From Seminavis robusta (lineage: Eukaryota > Bacillariophyta > Bacillariophyceae > Naviculales > Naviculaceae): 64,000 nt of DNA. Positions 22,262 to 33,700 of the stretch are shown in pieces (the stretch's first letter is position 1; each line of letters starts with the position of its first letter). A program made the position numbers and the translations under genes. A model generated the notes under the pieces. It was not told the origin of the DNA. It saw nothing but the letters and a program-made list of their open reading frames with translations, and ran no database searches. The DNA lies in NCBI GenBank assembly GCA_903772945.1, contig CAICTM010000081.1:1-64000 (forward strand). Reading direction: 5' to 3'.

Positions 22262-23728
22262 ATGACAGCCCCATACATTCTCCGTGGCGGTGCGCCCAAA
22301 AAGATCGCCATTGCGTTGAGTGGAGGTGTCGATTCGTCCGTGGTGGCATATTTGATGAAGCAGGCGAATTCTAGTCGCCAGCACGAATTGTTGGCCATCC
22401 ACATGTCCAATTGGAACACCAACGATGAGGAGGATCCTTACTGTACAAAAGAACGTGATTGGAAAGATGCCCAAGCAGTGGCAAAGCAGCTGAATCTTCC
22501 ATTGCATCCAACATCGTTTGCGGCAGAGTATTGGACACAAGTCTTTGAGCCCTTTACAGAGGGTGTCGAACAAGGCACTCGTCCCAATCCCGATGTCAAA
22601 TGCAATCGATACATCAAATTTGGAGCCCTCAAGGAATATGTGCACACGACGCTTCAAGCAGATGTGCTTGCGACGGGCCATTATGCCCGATTATGGAATC
22701 GATCTGGCAACGCGCTGTTTACTACTGATGATACCCACGACAATAATCCCCACCAAGACTTAATCGAAGAAATGCTGCAACAAGATCCTGATCCCCCCAC
22801 TTGGATTCGAACTTGGGGAGACAAATCTTCGAACAACAATGGCACACAACTCACACCCCTCCTATTGGCGGCGAGGGACCGAACCAAATGTCAATCGTTC
22901 TTCCTGTCATCCGTGCCCGGAAGTGCCTTTCAAAATGTCGTCTTTCCACTGGGAGACTTGCTCAAGAAAAAGAAGAATCCGACACGACGGCAAGATGATG
23001 TGCGGCTGAATGACACCATGACGGTACGAGAGATTGCAGAGTTTGCCAACCTGTCGACCGCGCGGAAAAAAGACAGTATGGGGATCTGTTTCATCGGAAA
23101 GCGACCGGGTGGTTTTACCGACTTTATTGACCAATACTTTCCCGTAGATACCAGCTTTTCGTATCAGTTTGTCGATGTGGATACCGGAGCGATTGTGGCC
23201 AACGAACATGGGACTAGTACGACCCATCACATGGTCTATACACGGGGACAACGGGCGAAAATATCCGGCGCGTCTGTGGCTTGGTTTGTGGTTCGCACGG
23301 ATAAGGAATCCAAGAGCATTTGGGTCTGTCAAGGTACTCATCATCCGGCCTTGTACACGGATACAATCTACATGAAAGCTATTCACTGGGTTGCCGGGGA
23401 GCCTCCACCCCCGTTATTGTTGACGCATGTTTTGCATGCCAAGTGTCGTGTGCGCAATTTACAGCCCCTCGTCGATTGTCAAATCACATATGATCCAGAT
23501 TCCCAACAGTACATTGTTCAAACGCAAAAACCGCTGAGAGCCGTTACACCCGGTCAGCATTGTGCTCTCTATGTTGGGGCGGACGGTTTGGTGTGCCTAG
23601 GAGGTGGTGAAGTACAGGAACGGGGGCCAAGTTATCACGAGCTCGGTAAGGAAATGCCGTCCACTGGCGACTTGCATCCTTCAGGACATAATGACCTGTC
23701 AGTGCTTCCCAAGCAAGCAAAGACATGA
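22262..23728 (+). CDS. TRMU: tRNA-specific 2-thiouridylase (MnmA/TRMU type)
   Basis: A single exon of 488 residues. The PP-loop SGGVDSS is at residues 20-26, the first catalytic Cys is in NPDVKCN and the second in MGICFIG, all in family order. TGHYAR and the C-terminal beta-barrel region with YTRGQR are also visible. The enzyme puts sulphur on the wobble uridine of Lys, Glu and Gln tRNAs. In eukaryotes it works in mitochondria or plastids, with sulphur relayed from a cysteine desulphurase. No clear organelle presequence precedes the PP-loop. An in-frame TGA lies eight codons upstream of the ATG, so any targeting exon would have to be spliced in. Low-complexity inserts after residue 150 make it longer than bacterial MnmA (about 370). 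Confidence 0.93.
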   Translation: MTAPYILRGGAPKKIAIALSGGVDSSVVAYLMKQANSSRQHELLAIHMSNWNTNDEEDPYCTKERDWKDAQAVAKQLNLPLHPTSFAAEYWTQVFEPFTEGVEQGTRPNPDVKCNRYIKFGALKEYVHTTLQADVLATGHYARLWNRSGNALFTTDDTHDNNPHQDLIEEMLQQDPDPPTWIRTWGDKSSNNNGTQLTPLLLAARDRTKCQSFFLSSVPGSAFQNVVFPLGDLLKKKKNPTRRQDDVRLNDTMTVREIAEFANLSTARKKDSMGICFIGKRPGGFTDFIDQYFPVDTSFSYQFVDVDTGAIVANEHGTSTTHHMVYTRGQRAKISGASVAWFVVRTDKESKSIWVCQGTHHPALYTDTIYMKAIHWVAGEPPPPLLLTHVLHAKCRVRNLQPLVDCQITYDPDSQQYIVQTQKPLRAVTPGQHCALYVGADGLVCLGGGEVQERGPSYHELGKEMPSTGDLHPSGHNDLSVLPKQAKT

Positions 23729-23784
23729 TACAATGTTGATGAAAGAGGATTGGCAGAGCGCATCTATTGCATAAGAGATGAGGA

Positions 23785-25482
23785 TTATTTCCTTTGCTTC
23801 TTTTTGGCGGCTCCGCCTTGAGTCTGTGCCCTGGCTTTGTGTGCATCATAGGCTTGTTTCATTCGGTTCATGTTCTCCTTGGAGATCACGGCATGGTCCA
23901 CGAGAGGCCTAGGATATGTTTTTCCCAGCTTGACACCTGCTTTCTGAAGGACAGATGCCGGCGCCTCCCAGGGCTCATAGATGTACTTGCTGGGAAGATC
24001 CTTGAGCTCTGGAACGAACTTGCGAATGTATTGGCCATTGGGATCATTCTTTTTCTGGAAAACAATGGGAGAGTAGCATCGGAAGTACTGAAAGAAGAAC
24101 CCACTACACGATAGCCATAGCCAATTAAAGCCATTCAAAGCATAGTCTGCGTCCAGTAGCTCCGCTTCAAAGTGCTTTGCGCCTTCCTCCCACGATTGCC
24201 ACAAATCTCCTCTCGTCAAAAAGCAGGCGACGGCATGCCTTCCGAGATGATGAATCCATCCCTCTTGTGTCAATTGTCGCATAGCTGCATCAATCCACGG
24301 AAACCCAGTTTTGCCAGTTTTCCATGCTTCCAAGAGACGAGGATCATCGTCCCATGGGATTTGGCGGCAGTATTTGTTCCCCTCCATTTTGTTCCAGCAT
24401 CCTGGAACCTCTTTGTTGGCATCATGGGCCATGAGATTGTTGAAGTCTCTCCAAAGCATTTGTCCGTGGAGGCTCACCGGTGGTTTGGATGGTTTCACAT
24501 TAGACGATGCTCGAGACACAGCTTCGTCGAGGGCAAACCAAACTTCTCTCGGGGACAAGCAACCCCAGGACAGGTACGGACTTAGGGCTGTTGTAGAAGG
24601 TGCCAGGGATGTGCAGCTGGTCTTGGGTTTTTCAAAGGTAGCAACCCAATTGGAACGCTTCAAGGACTCTGTCAGGGCCTTGCGGGCCAGGGTTTCCCCT
24701 CCGTGAACTATAGGTGTCAGATTCTTACAGTCTTTGGGTCCCCACAATGGTTCTACTTCTGACTTTGGAATTCCACGAGGCCACGGAAGGTCTGTGGGCC
24801 TTTTGGGAGGTAAATATTGTGCTGCCAGCAAATCGTCCTCGTCCATATCGGGGAAATCTTCCTTTTCAGGTGCAGGTAGCACCTTGGACATTGGTTTCAT
24901 GCTTTTAAATAGTTTTTGGAATCCCGTCATGGTGGCAGGTACACCTTTAGCCCCCGCCTTGGTCACATAGTCCTTGAGAGGATACATTGTTTCGGTGCAT
25001 TGGGAAAAGAGACGAACATTGGCTTTTTGTGCCTTTTCTATGATTTTCTCGTCCCGTTCCGCTGCGTAAGGCTCTCCAGATTCATCTTCTTCGAAACTCA
25101 TGTGGGTGATATTGAATTCCTTCCAGAATTTTGGGAGGGCCTTTGTAGGATCTCCCTTGAGAACATACAACCTGGATCCCAGGGCTCGAAGGTTTTCATC
25201 CAAATCTTGAAGAGTTTCTACCAGGAAATTGGCCCTCAAAGCAGTGCAACGAAGCAGCTGATACGAGTTGCCATCCAAAACAAACACGGGATAAACTCTT
25301 TGAGGCGACTGTTCCAGGCAAGCCACCAATGCCGGATTGTCGTGTATTCGCAATCCTTTACGAAACCAATGCATGGCGCCTTTGGAGCCTTTTGCACTAC
25401 TCGACGAAGGACACATGGCGAAGGACTTTCTTGGCGCCAATAATAAAGACAATGAAAGAAGGGCTAGCCAAAACAGAAGCAT
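23785..25482 (-). CDS. cryptochrome/photolyase family protein, (6-4) photolyase type
   Basis: A single exon of 565 residues. The N-terminal photolyase domain starts at HWFRKGLRIHDNPAL. The FAD-binding part has SPYLSWGCLSPREVW, QMLWRDFNNLM, GFPWIDAAMRQL and the GWIHHLGRHAVACFLTRGDLWQSWEEG region around residue 410, whose two His are the pair used in (6-4) repair. The NWLWLSCSGFFFQYFRCYSP block carries Trp residues of the electron-transfer chain. In diatoms the closest relatives (CPF1) both repair (6-4) lesions and repress transcription. Before the domain lies a signal-peptide-like run of 15 hydrophobic residues, then APRKSFAM, which resembles a plastid ASAFAP leader. A second Met at residue 20 would give a form without it, and the C-terminus ends in KKKQRK, a likely nuclear signal. 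Confidence 0.92.
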   Translation of the reverse strand: MLLFWLALLSLSLLLAPRKSFAMCPSSSSAKGSKGAMHWFRKGLRIHDNPALVACLEQSPQRVYPVFVLDGNSYQLLRCTALRANFLVETLQDLDENLRALGSRLYVLKGDPTKALPKFWKEFNITHMSFEEDESGEPYAAERDEKIIEKAQKANVRLFSQCTETMYPLKDYVTKAGAKGVPATMTGFQKLFKSMKPMSKVLPAPEKEDFPDMDEDDLLAAQYLPPKRPTDLPWPRGIPKSEVEPLWGPKDCKNLTPIVHGGETLARKALTESLKRSNWVATFEKPKTSCTSLAPSTTALSPYLSWGCLSPREVWFALDEAVSRASSNVKPSKPPVSLHGQMLWRDFNNLMAHDANKEVPGCWNKMEGNKYCRQIPWDDDPRLLEAWKTGKTGFPWIDAAMRQLTQEGWIHHLGRHAVACFLTRGDLWQSWEEGAKHFEAELLDADYALNGFNWLWLSCSGFFFQYFRCYSPIVFQKKNDPNGQYIRKFVPELKDLPSKYIYEPWEAPASVLQKAGVKLGKTYPRPLVDHAVISKENMNRMKQAYDAHKARAQTQGGAAKKKQRK

Positions 25483-25840
25483 CCAATTCAATTCAGCGTG
25501 CCTGTAGGATTTGTGCTGGGAAGCTCATCAAGCAAACGAGCGGACCATCATCATGGCATGGCCAAGGGTACATCGTATGATGAGCGATGAGTCAGTCAGT
25601 GTCACTGTGTCATGCATGGAGGCACTTTTTGAATGAGCCGGTTAGGCTGCAAATTCAATCTCGGGGGAGCCGTCACCAGGACCACCTCGTTTGCTTGAGT
25701 GCTGGCGACAGCTCGCTTCCTCAAAAGGATCGTGGAAGCAGCCACAAACCACTGTGGCCAATCTTATTACTCCTGCAATTACCTTGCTCCACAGGCGAAC
25801 CCTTCACGTTGGCGGAAAGCATCAAACTTACTTGCTTGTC
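25483..25840. promoter_or_regulatory. divergent promoter region
   Basis: These 358 bases separate the starts of the divergent photolyase and ankyrin genes and must hold both promoters or 5' UTRs. No TATA-like or named element can be supported by eye. Confidence 0.4.
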
Positions 25841-26965
25841 ATGATGTCTTCTTGCACTGGTACTGAGGAGCCTGTATCAAAACGGCAGAGACAACTGGAT
25901 GCTGGCTCAGGCATCATGCTGTTGGATCGGAAAGATGTCTGGATTGGAAAGATTCTCCCTTTCGTCGGCATGGGCCAATATGCCTTTGTTAGCGGTGTCA
26001 ACAAACAACTGAATCAGCTGTACAAGGAATATGGTGCTGCTGTCAAGGATCCTCCACGGGTAATGAAGTCTAGTGAAAGCAAACAGACATGGCAGAAAAT
26101 TTCAGCCACAAGCACGGACACGTTCTATGGCAACACCTTTTGCAATCTGACACTTGCTAAATTCTGGCTTGACGATAAATCTGGCAAGAACCACATGAGG
26201 ACAGGTGAAGCTTGTCGGGTTATTGCTAAAGTTGGAAATCTAACAGTTCTGCAATGGGCCCTTGAGCAAGAGTTGTTTCCGTGGAGTGAACTACGCTTTG
26301 GTGCATGCCTTGATGCTGCTATTTATGGCCATCTTGAAATCCTCAAGTGGGCTCGTGAGAATAAATGTGAATGGGATTCAAGTACTTGTTTTTTGGCATC
26401 CAGATGTGGTCATCTAGACATTCTCAAATGGGCACATGAGAATGGTTGCCCTTGGGCTGAGGAAACATGTGCTGCTGCAGCAGAATTCGGGCACTTGGAC
26501 ATTCTCAAGTGGGCACGTGAGCATGGTTGTCCGTGGACTGCCAACACATGCGCTGAGGCTGCAGGGGGTGGTAATCTAGAAGTTTTGAAGTGGGCGGTTG
26601 CCAATGGATGCCCTTGGAACTGGACAACCTGCACGGAAGCTGCTCATGGTGGACATTTGGAAATTCTGGAATGGGCCAAAGAGAATGGCTGCCCATGGAA
26701 TGCAAGCACATGCAGTGCTGCAGCTGGCAGTGGCCACTTGGACATTCTGAAATGGGCTCGAGAGAATGGATGTCCCTGGGATGCCAATACATGCAGTTCT
26801 GCTGCTGAAGGAGGACATTTCGAATTGCTAAAATGGGCTCGAGAGAATGGCTGTCCCTGGGATGCCAATACATGCTCAGCTGCAGCTAAAGGAGGACATT
26901 TGGAGATTCTGCAGTGGGCTCGCGAAAATGGCTGCCCGGAACAGGGGCGAGAGGACGAATCGTAG
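25841..26965 (+). CDS. ankyrin-repeat protein with F-box-like N-terminus
   Basis: A single exon of 374 residues; the first Met is at 25841, since upstream codons of the frame lack ATG. Residues about 30-65 (KDVWIGKILPFVGMG, then FVSGVNKQLNQLYKEYG) are shared with the pseudogene at 17467 and look like a short helical F-box-type module, though the F-box name is a guess. From about residue 120 there are nine or ten units of 26-28 residues of the form GHLxILKWARENGCPWxxxTCxxAA. The last units are almost identical at DNA level (26756-26795 against 26837-26874, one 81-base unit apart), a sign of recent expansion. Such proteins are abundant in diatoms and likely act as binding scaffolds. Confidence 0.85.
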   Translation: MMSSCTGTEEPVSKRQRQLDAGSGIMLLDRKDVWIGKILPFVGMGQYAFVSGVNKQLNQLYKEYGAAVKDPPRVMKSSESKQTWQKISATSTDTFYGNTFCNLTLAKFWLDDKSGKNHMRTGEACRVIAKVGNLTVLQWALEQELFPWSELRFGACLDAAIYGHLEILKWARENKCEWDSSTCFLASRCGHLDILKWAHENGCPWAEETCAAAAEFGHLDILKWAREHGCPWTANTCAEAAGGGNLEVLKWAVANGCPWNWTTCTEAAHGGHLEILEWAKENGCPWNASTCSAAAGSGHLDILKWARENGCPWDANTCSSAAEGGHFELLKWARENGCPWDANTCSAAAKGGHLEILQWARENGCPEQGREDES

Positions 26966-27746
26966 AGGATCGGGATTGAGAGCCAGCCTAGACAGACAGA
27001 AGCTGATTGAATTGGCCACAGCCAAGCAAACCTCTTCATTCTGTTGTCACCACTAAACCCAGCTTCAGGTGCTGAAGGCGTTCCCTGTTGGTTGCTTCTG
27101 CTGCCAGCCACTACCGGTACCTAGCTACATGTATCTGTGGCGTGTTTGCACTTACTTGGCTGTTCTATGACTGCGACAGCAAATAGTTTTGTATTTCTAA
27201 AGATAGGTTTATGTTCAAACAGTTTTAGATTAGCAAATGGCCAGAGAAGCAGGAAGCTAGCAAACTTCCGAGGAAACATCTGAAAAGAAAAAACTCCAAC
27301 AGAGGAAACTATGGAACGAGAGAGCCCATGGTAACCTAGCTAGTTAGTTGGCATCAAATGGCAGCTTTCATTGATCTTTGGAAGCTGCCAGGTACCGGTA
27401 CAATTTGTAGGATGTTTGGGATCGGTACAATTTGTAGGATGTTTGGGATGGGTGGGTACTAATACCGGTAGCAGAGGTGCATGCAATCTCACTCCTGGCA
27501 AGATCCGTTGGTCTGCTTGGTTCATGGTTGCAGGCCTCTCTTTTTCCTAGGAGTGCCGTTGCACGAAGTAACGTCCAAGAGTTGCGGCTGGCTGTGGATC
27601 AACAACGTCATTGGTGCCCCAGCCAACGGAATTGAAGCTTTCTCTTCCCATTCCTTCCGATTATCAAATGCTTAGCTAGCTAGTAGTTAGATATTGCCAC
27701 TACACCCAAACACCTTTCCAGTCAGACAACTAACTGCCCATAGAGC
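26966..27746. other. convergent intergenic region
   Basis: About 780 bases with no gene. It holds the 27-base tandem duplication at 27396-27449 and ACCGGTACC/CTAGCTAG words at 27110-27130 and 27670. Confidence 0.5.
27396..27449. repeat. 27-base perfect tandem duplication
   Basis: The 27-base unit that starts CGGTACAATTTGTAGG occurs twice head to tail (27396-27422 and 27423-27449) without a mismatch, which points to a recent event or a typical short-tandem change. Confidence 0.85.
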
Positions 27747-30700
27747 CTAGCCGTAAGTAAAGGAGCTCGGGCTGCTGGATTCTTTGCCACTCTTCGAATC
27801 CTTGGCACTTGGTGCGACCCCTGAATCTGAGGCCATTATTGAATTGCCCGTGTCGTCGTCATCCAGCTTCCAACTCTTGCTGCGAAATGCTCGCAAAGTC
27901 TGGGGTGTAGTCGGACGATTCCGCGACCCACGCGCATAGGCACGATCCGTTTCCATAGTATTGGCATTGTTCAAGGAACGGCCAAGCTCCTTGTCCTCCT
28001 CAAAATTCGAGGCTCCGGCATCATCAAGCGTAGAATAGGTAACAGTAGAGGCTGATCTTTCGGAAACGCTGGAAATCATGGTATTGTTGTCATCTTCAAC
28101 AGGTCGCGATTTTCGCCCCTTCTTTCTCGCTTCGTCCTCCAATGCTTGGTACTTTTGCAGGAGAGTAGCAGCTGCTCTATTTGCGGCGAGGCTTGGGGAA
28201 GGAGACCTATGCGGTGTAAGGGTCGGAGCAAAGCTGTTGCCCGGACTAAATGTGAGCGACATGCGTAGTTGGTCCATTTTGTTTGGAATCCCCAAACTTT
28301 CCAGTACCAAGTTATCAATGTTGCCCATAGAAGTGCCCCCGTTGCTGCTGAAATTTGCCCTGGAAATTCCCCCATTATTGAAACGAGAGACCGAGCGAAG
28401 AGCTGGTTCAAGGGAAGTGCGGTTATCGTCAAGCATTCCTGGAGGGTCAGCACCGCAGGCGGCGTCAAAGCAAGATTGAAGTCGTGTGAGTTCCTCGTCA
28501 AGGAACTCGTCTTGGTGCCGTCCTATCTGTCTCTCGCTCGCATCTGGTCTCCTGGGAATTGGCTCGGCGGGAAATAGATGGTCTGAGGTCGGATAGCTCG
28601 GATAACCCGGATATCCGTTGTGCTGTCTCGCGGAGACAACAGGTTCAGGTGTTCGCGGTCTTCGGTACCTTGAATCATCCTCGGCTGAACTCGAAGTGCT
28701 GATCTCCCTGGGGATTCGCCGTGGAACTCGTGGCCTTGATAGTAACTTTTTGAGCGGGTTCCCATGGGTGCTTTCGTTCTCCGTTGGTTCTCGTTGCTCA
28801 CGCGCTGTGGGTACGGGCGCAGAAGGTCGGGGTCCCTGAACCTTCTCGTTGAAGTAATAGGACGAAGACGAGCAATCTCCCGGCGAATCTACGGAGTATG
28901 ACATATCGGAATAATGCTGCTCAGAGTCATACGGTCCTGCTTCGGACTGACTCATATGTTGCGTCAGTGGTGATGGGGTGGCTACAAGACGCGCAGCGTG
29001 AGGATTGAGGTGGCCGTTTCTTTCGAGTTTGCTACCAGGAGGATTGACTCTGCCTCCGCAGGGTGGATCGAGCTTTCGATGCTCCTCTGATGGTGGTGGC
29101 GACGACGACGATGGTTCATAGGACTGTGATGGATAGGTCGGCGTCGGTTCGAACGAATCCCCGGTATCGGACTCCGACACCGAGGACATTTTGTGCATTA
29201 TGGTGTCTTTCATAAAGAAACTTGTCATGAAGGAGGTTCCTGTTTCGGTCTGCGTCGAATCCCCCAAGGATGAAATGCCATCAGAGAGGGGAATTGGATG
29301 TCTCGTTGAAATGGAAGAAACGCCAGACTTGGAAAAAGCCGATGAGTCTGAGTCCTCATATGATGGTCGACCTTCCGTTTCGCTTGTTGCACAGTTGGAA
29401 GATGTCTCGTCGAGCATGGACCTACGCACCAGTAACGGTGGGAACTGTGGAGTTGGTTTCCCCTGCTGATGCTTTGGCTCCTTCGCCTTTGACTTCTTCC
29501 GCTCCTTTTTTGCAACTTCCATTCCATTTGATGGAGAACCCTTGTTCAGATTAACAGGTGTTGCCTTCCCTGGCGCCTGCTGGATCTCTGTTGGCAAAGT
29601 CAAAGGCGACACCAATCTCCCGAACAAAGCTTTTTTCCTCTGCATTTCGCTGGACACGTCAGATGCGGCGGCGGTCGATTTGTGCGAAAGAACCTGGGGT
29701 TCGTCTGATGTACTCTCGGCGGCATTTCCTGGTGAAAACATTTTGCCGTGAAATCGCCTTTGTCCGTCGGAGGTTGTAGTCAGTTCCGACATTATCTGAC
29801 TTCTGTTGATAGAGCTTTCTGAGAAGTGGTGCGACGAGGGGCTAAGGGGAGGAACAGATCCGTGCTTTTCTTTCGGCTTCCCGTCCGGTTTCTGTTGCAA
29901 GTCGGGCTTTTGCAAGGACCGATCTCTTCGTTTCAAGAATCCCGCTATTATAGGGCTCGAGGAAACAATGTCCATCTTTGGCATCTTGCTCTCTTTGGGC
30001 TCAGATTTTGGCAAGCAAGCTGTCTGCGGCATGCAGTATGATTGCCAAAGTCCCTTGTCCGGTACCAAGGCTTGCGAAAACTTGGTTCCAACGGCCTCGG
30101 AAAGATCCGAGAACTGCTGTTTCAGATCTCTGAAGTTCACGTCTTCTTTCCCCCCACGGTCATCCTCTTGATCGGTGTCCTTTTTCACCTCGGCTTTCTG
30201 CTCCTCAGATGAGGGTTGCCTTGCTTCCTCTCCTGTTTCCATTTTTGCTTCTTCATCCACCTTTGCTTCGATTTCCATTGACTGAAGCTGACGTTCTGCG
30301 ACTCTCTCAGAAGTAATAAATGTGCTGCCCAATTGCTGTGCCATGGATTCGGTAATGGCCATTACGTCGTCCGCGAAATCATGGTCCTTCAGGCTTGGCC
30401 GCGTTGGCTTACTGGGAGAGAAACTGGCCTTCGACATCCCAAGGAACCCATTGGGAACGGAAGGGACTAGATGGTTGCCAACAGATTGGAGCAGCGTTGA
30501 TATCTGTTTCGGCAAACCAATGTATTGATCCTTTTCATTGGTCTGAGTACTTTCCCGTCCTGCAGCATCAGCCACTTCCGTGCCACTCTTGTTGGTTTTT
30601 GCCTTGGGAGGGACCAACCCTTTCTCTGCGTCTTCACGGAGGTTTTCACCAGTTCCGCTTTTCTGTGGCCCATTGGATGTGTACCCTTCTTCATGCGCAC

Positions 30701-33700
30701 TGAGCGAGTTCCTCCGTCGTGTACATGGCGAAGGCATTGCTTCGGTTACAGGGGGCCCTTTCTTGCGGTCAGCATCTCCTTTCGTTCTAGGTGTCGAAGG
30801 CTTCTTCGATGACCACCCCTCGTACGATGCGGTGAGCTCTGATCCATCGTCGCAACATTGAATTTCGGTGCCAACGACATTGGCGAAAACCGAAGGCGCT
30901 GTCATCAAATCCGACCTGGCGGACGTATACGAGCTTTCCGCCGACTGCTCGTCTGCAAGGATCCCATCCAACGTGATAGGAGACAAGGCAGCTGGCCTCA
31001 AGAGTTGCTTGTGCTGCTTGTGCGACGCCACTAGTCGTTCGCCAGTTTGTCCATCCGGTTCTTTCTTTGGGGACTCGTCTCTCCTGCGACCCTCCTCGCG
31101 TCGTGGAAAATTTTCTTGTTGCATTGATATTTTCTGCTCCTCCAGAGAGGCTTGCGGCGACGCCTCTGTAGCATCAATGAAGATAATTTCTTCATCTTCA
31201 TGTACATCCTTTTCTCTTGATCTGATCTTTTCTCTCCTCCTTTGTTTTGCTGATTTCCTAAGTTGATGGAGGCTTTCTCTCAGATTCTTCCCCTGCTTCA
31301 TATCTTCAACGAAAGTGGATACTTTCTTTTTGCTGCGATTAGGGCTTGGATTTCTCTCCTCAATCTTTGCTTTGATCCTTGAGAGACGAGTGTCAACACT
31401 TTTTCGAATTGTCTCGATAAACTTTTTGCCCCCTTGATCACGAGACCTGCCTGAACTGGACTCGTTTCCCGAAACCTCATCACGGATTTCAGACTCGACC
31501 AAGCAAATCACCGTTGGCGAGTCCTCACTTTCCTTGATTTCCCTGATTTCAAAAGAATATTGTTGCTCTGGGGCATCCTTGGTTGTCATGATAGTTCTTG
31601 CCTGCTTTGGTCTAAAATGTTGATGCCTGGAAGAGACCTTGGCTGGGAAGGCTAATAATCGGGTTGGCGGCGGTGGATTTGGTTGGGGGGAGGCTAGTCG
31701 GGTTGGTGGTGGAGAGGCTAATCGGGTTGGTGGTGGGGAAGCCAATCGGGTTGGTGGTGGGGAAGCCAATCGGGTTGGCAAAGGTGAATTTGCCTGGGGG
31801 GGATCGGGCCCTCTTGGGTCCCGTCCCTGGGGGTCTCGGATTGCTCTTGCTTCATGAACGCTCGGATCATGAACACTCGGATCAGGAGCCCTCGATGCTC
31901 CTTCAATTCCTTCAGTACGTGTCTTTGCAATCCGAGCTCGGATACGAGCCAGATCGGAAACACTTGTTCCGATACTTGGATCCTGCCCCCTGGGATTCTC
32001 GCTGCTCGGCTTGTGACTGCTGTTGCTGTTTCTTGAATCATTGGTGCCGACCTCTTGCCTACTTCTTGGCGTGCGACTGCTGTTGCCATTTCTTGAATCA
32101 TAGATGCCACTGACCTCTTGCCTACTTCTCGGTGTGTGACTGCTGTTGCTGTTTCTTGAATCATAGGTGCCGCTGACCTCTTGCCTCCCGGTACGATTAA
32201 AAGGGTTGCTCGGAATTCCTCCTCTTCGCGAACTCCTTCCACCAGCACTACCATCAGGATCTTTGCGGCTCAAGATTGGTCTCGCAGACGTCTTGCTTTC
32301 AGTGGAATTTTTGCTGTTGCGACCGCTGTAACTTCCGTGCCCCTTTTCTTGTGGTTTCTTCCCCTCTCGTGATACCCCCGATCTTCGCACAGTGTCCTTC
32401 CTAACTTCTACTTCGCCATCATCACCCACTGAAAGTATGACATCTGGGACCTGATCATCCTTAGAATCAGTCCAAGACGACGTATGAATCACCATGATAG
32501 AATTGGCGTCGTCATCGGCCAGTATGGAGTTTTTCTCTGCAATGCTGGTGCCTTGGGTACTACTGGCCTGGGTTGCAGGAACTGAGATGTTTTTGATAAG
32601 GTTCACATGATTCACTGAAATACGGACAGACGCGAGATCGGAAATGGGAGAGGCAAATGTGGGGGCTAGTGACGCGTCTTGTGGAGTGGGAGAGGAGCCC
32701 GGTGGTTCCGACGAGCGCAGCGGTGGCTTGCGAATTGAAGCAGTCTGCGAGGCCTGCGAGAGAAAATTCCTCTGCGAATGCACAGTTGCTGGGGATGCCA
32801 CACTTGGCTCCCTTGGCTCCTTTGGTTTGCCTGCACTTAGTTGCCTTTGTTCTCGATTGAAGACTGCTGATAGCATCCGTTGGCTGGGCTCTTCTTTGGC
32901 ATTATGGTGTTTCGCACTTTCGTGGTCAGTTGTTGAGATTGACGATGAACTGGTCTGCTCCCTGATTGCTCGTTGTGTAAGTGTACGTTGTTGGCGTTTC
33001 AAGGTAGCAGATCGTGACTTTTCATTCGCAGATTGTTGTGGTTGTTTCACACGTTCCTCGTCTTCCGACTCAAGATATGACGGCGAGCGAATTCGCTCAC
33101 TAGGTTCCAACTGTCTGTTGTGGCTGGCCATTTTCAAGTCAGTGGGGGAGATTCGCATTCGTTCACTTGGCTCCCGATGTTGTTCGGTGATGTCGATCTT
33201 CCGACCAAAGGGTGTAGGAGTCATTCTTATCCTTTCACTGGGCTCTCTTCCCATCTGGTCTTTGCGTTTCTGTTTCTTCGCTTCCTCTATGAGAAAAGAG
33301 CTAGATCCCAGGATGTAGTTTTGCGCACTTTCTCGAATGTTGCCTTCTTGCATCCCTGAACTGTTATTTGTAATCTTGGTGGCAATTTGATGGACTGTTT
33401 GTTCCCAGCGTTGCCCCGCCATGTTGTTCTGTGCACCCCTAGCGGCGGATCGACCGACTGCCTGCCCCTGCCCCAAGTCTAGCATTGCCGACTCATCATC
33501 ACTGTCTGTTTGTGTCAGATCAATGCTGTAAGAAGGCTCCTCCTCCTCTTCTTCTTCTTCCTTTTCCTCTGCATCTTGCTTCTCGGTTCCCCCTTGGTCA
33601 CTGAATGTCACCGTTCGTGCATCTGTTCGCCGTGACGAATTATAGTCGAGCCTTTCCAGCCCGAACTTGGCTTTTTGCCTGAGACTTTGAAGGCGTTCCA

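Noticed and set aside
22102-22422. Minus-strand frame at the thiouridylase start
   Set aside because: It is antisense to the PP-loop coding sequence with no features of its own.
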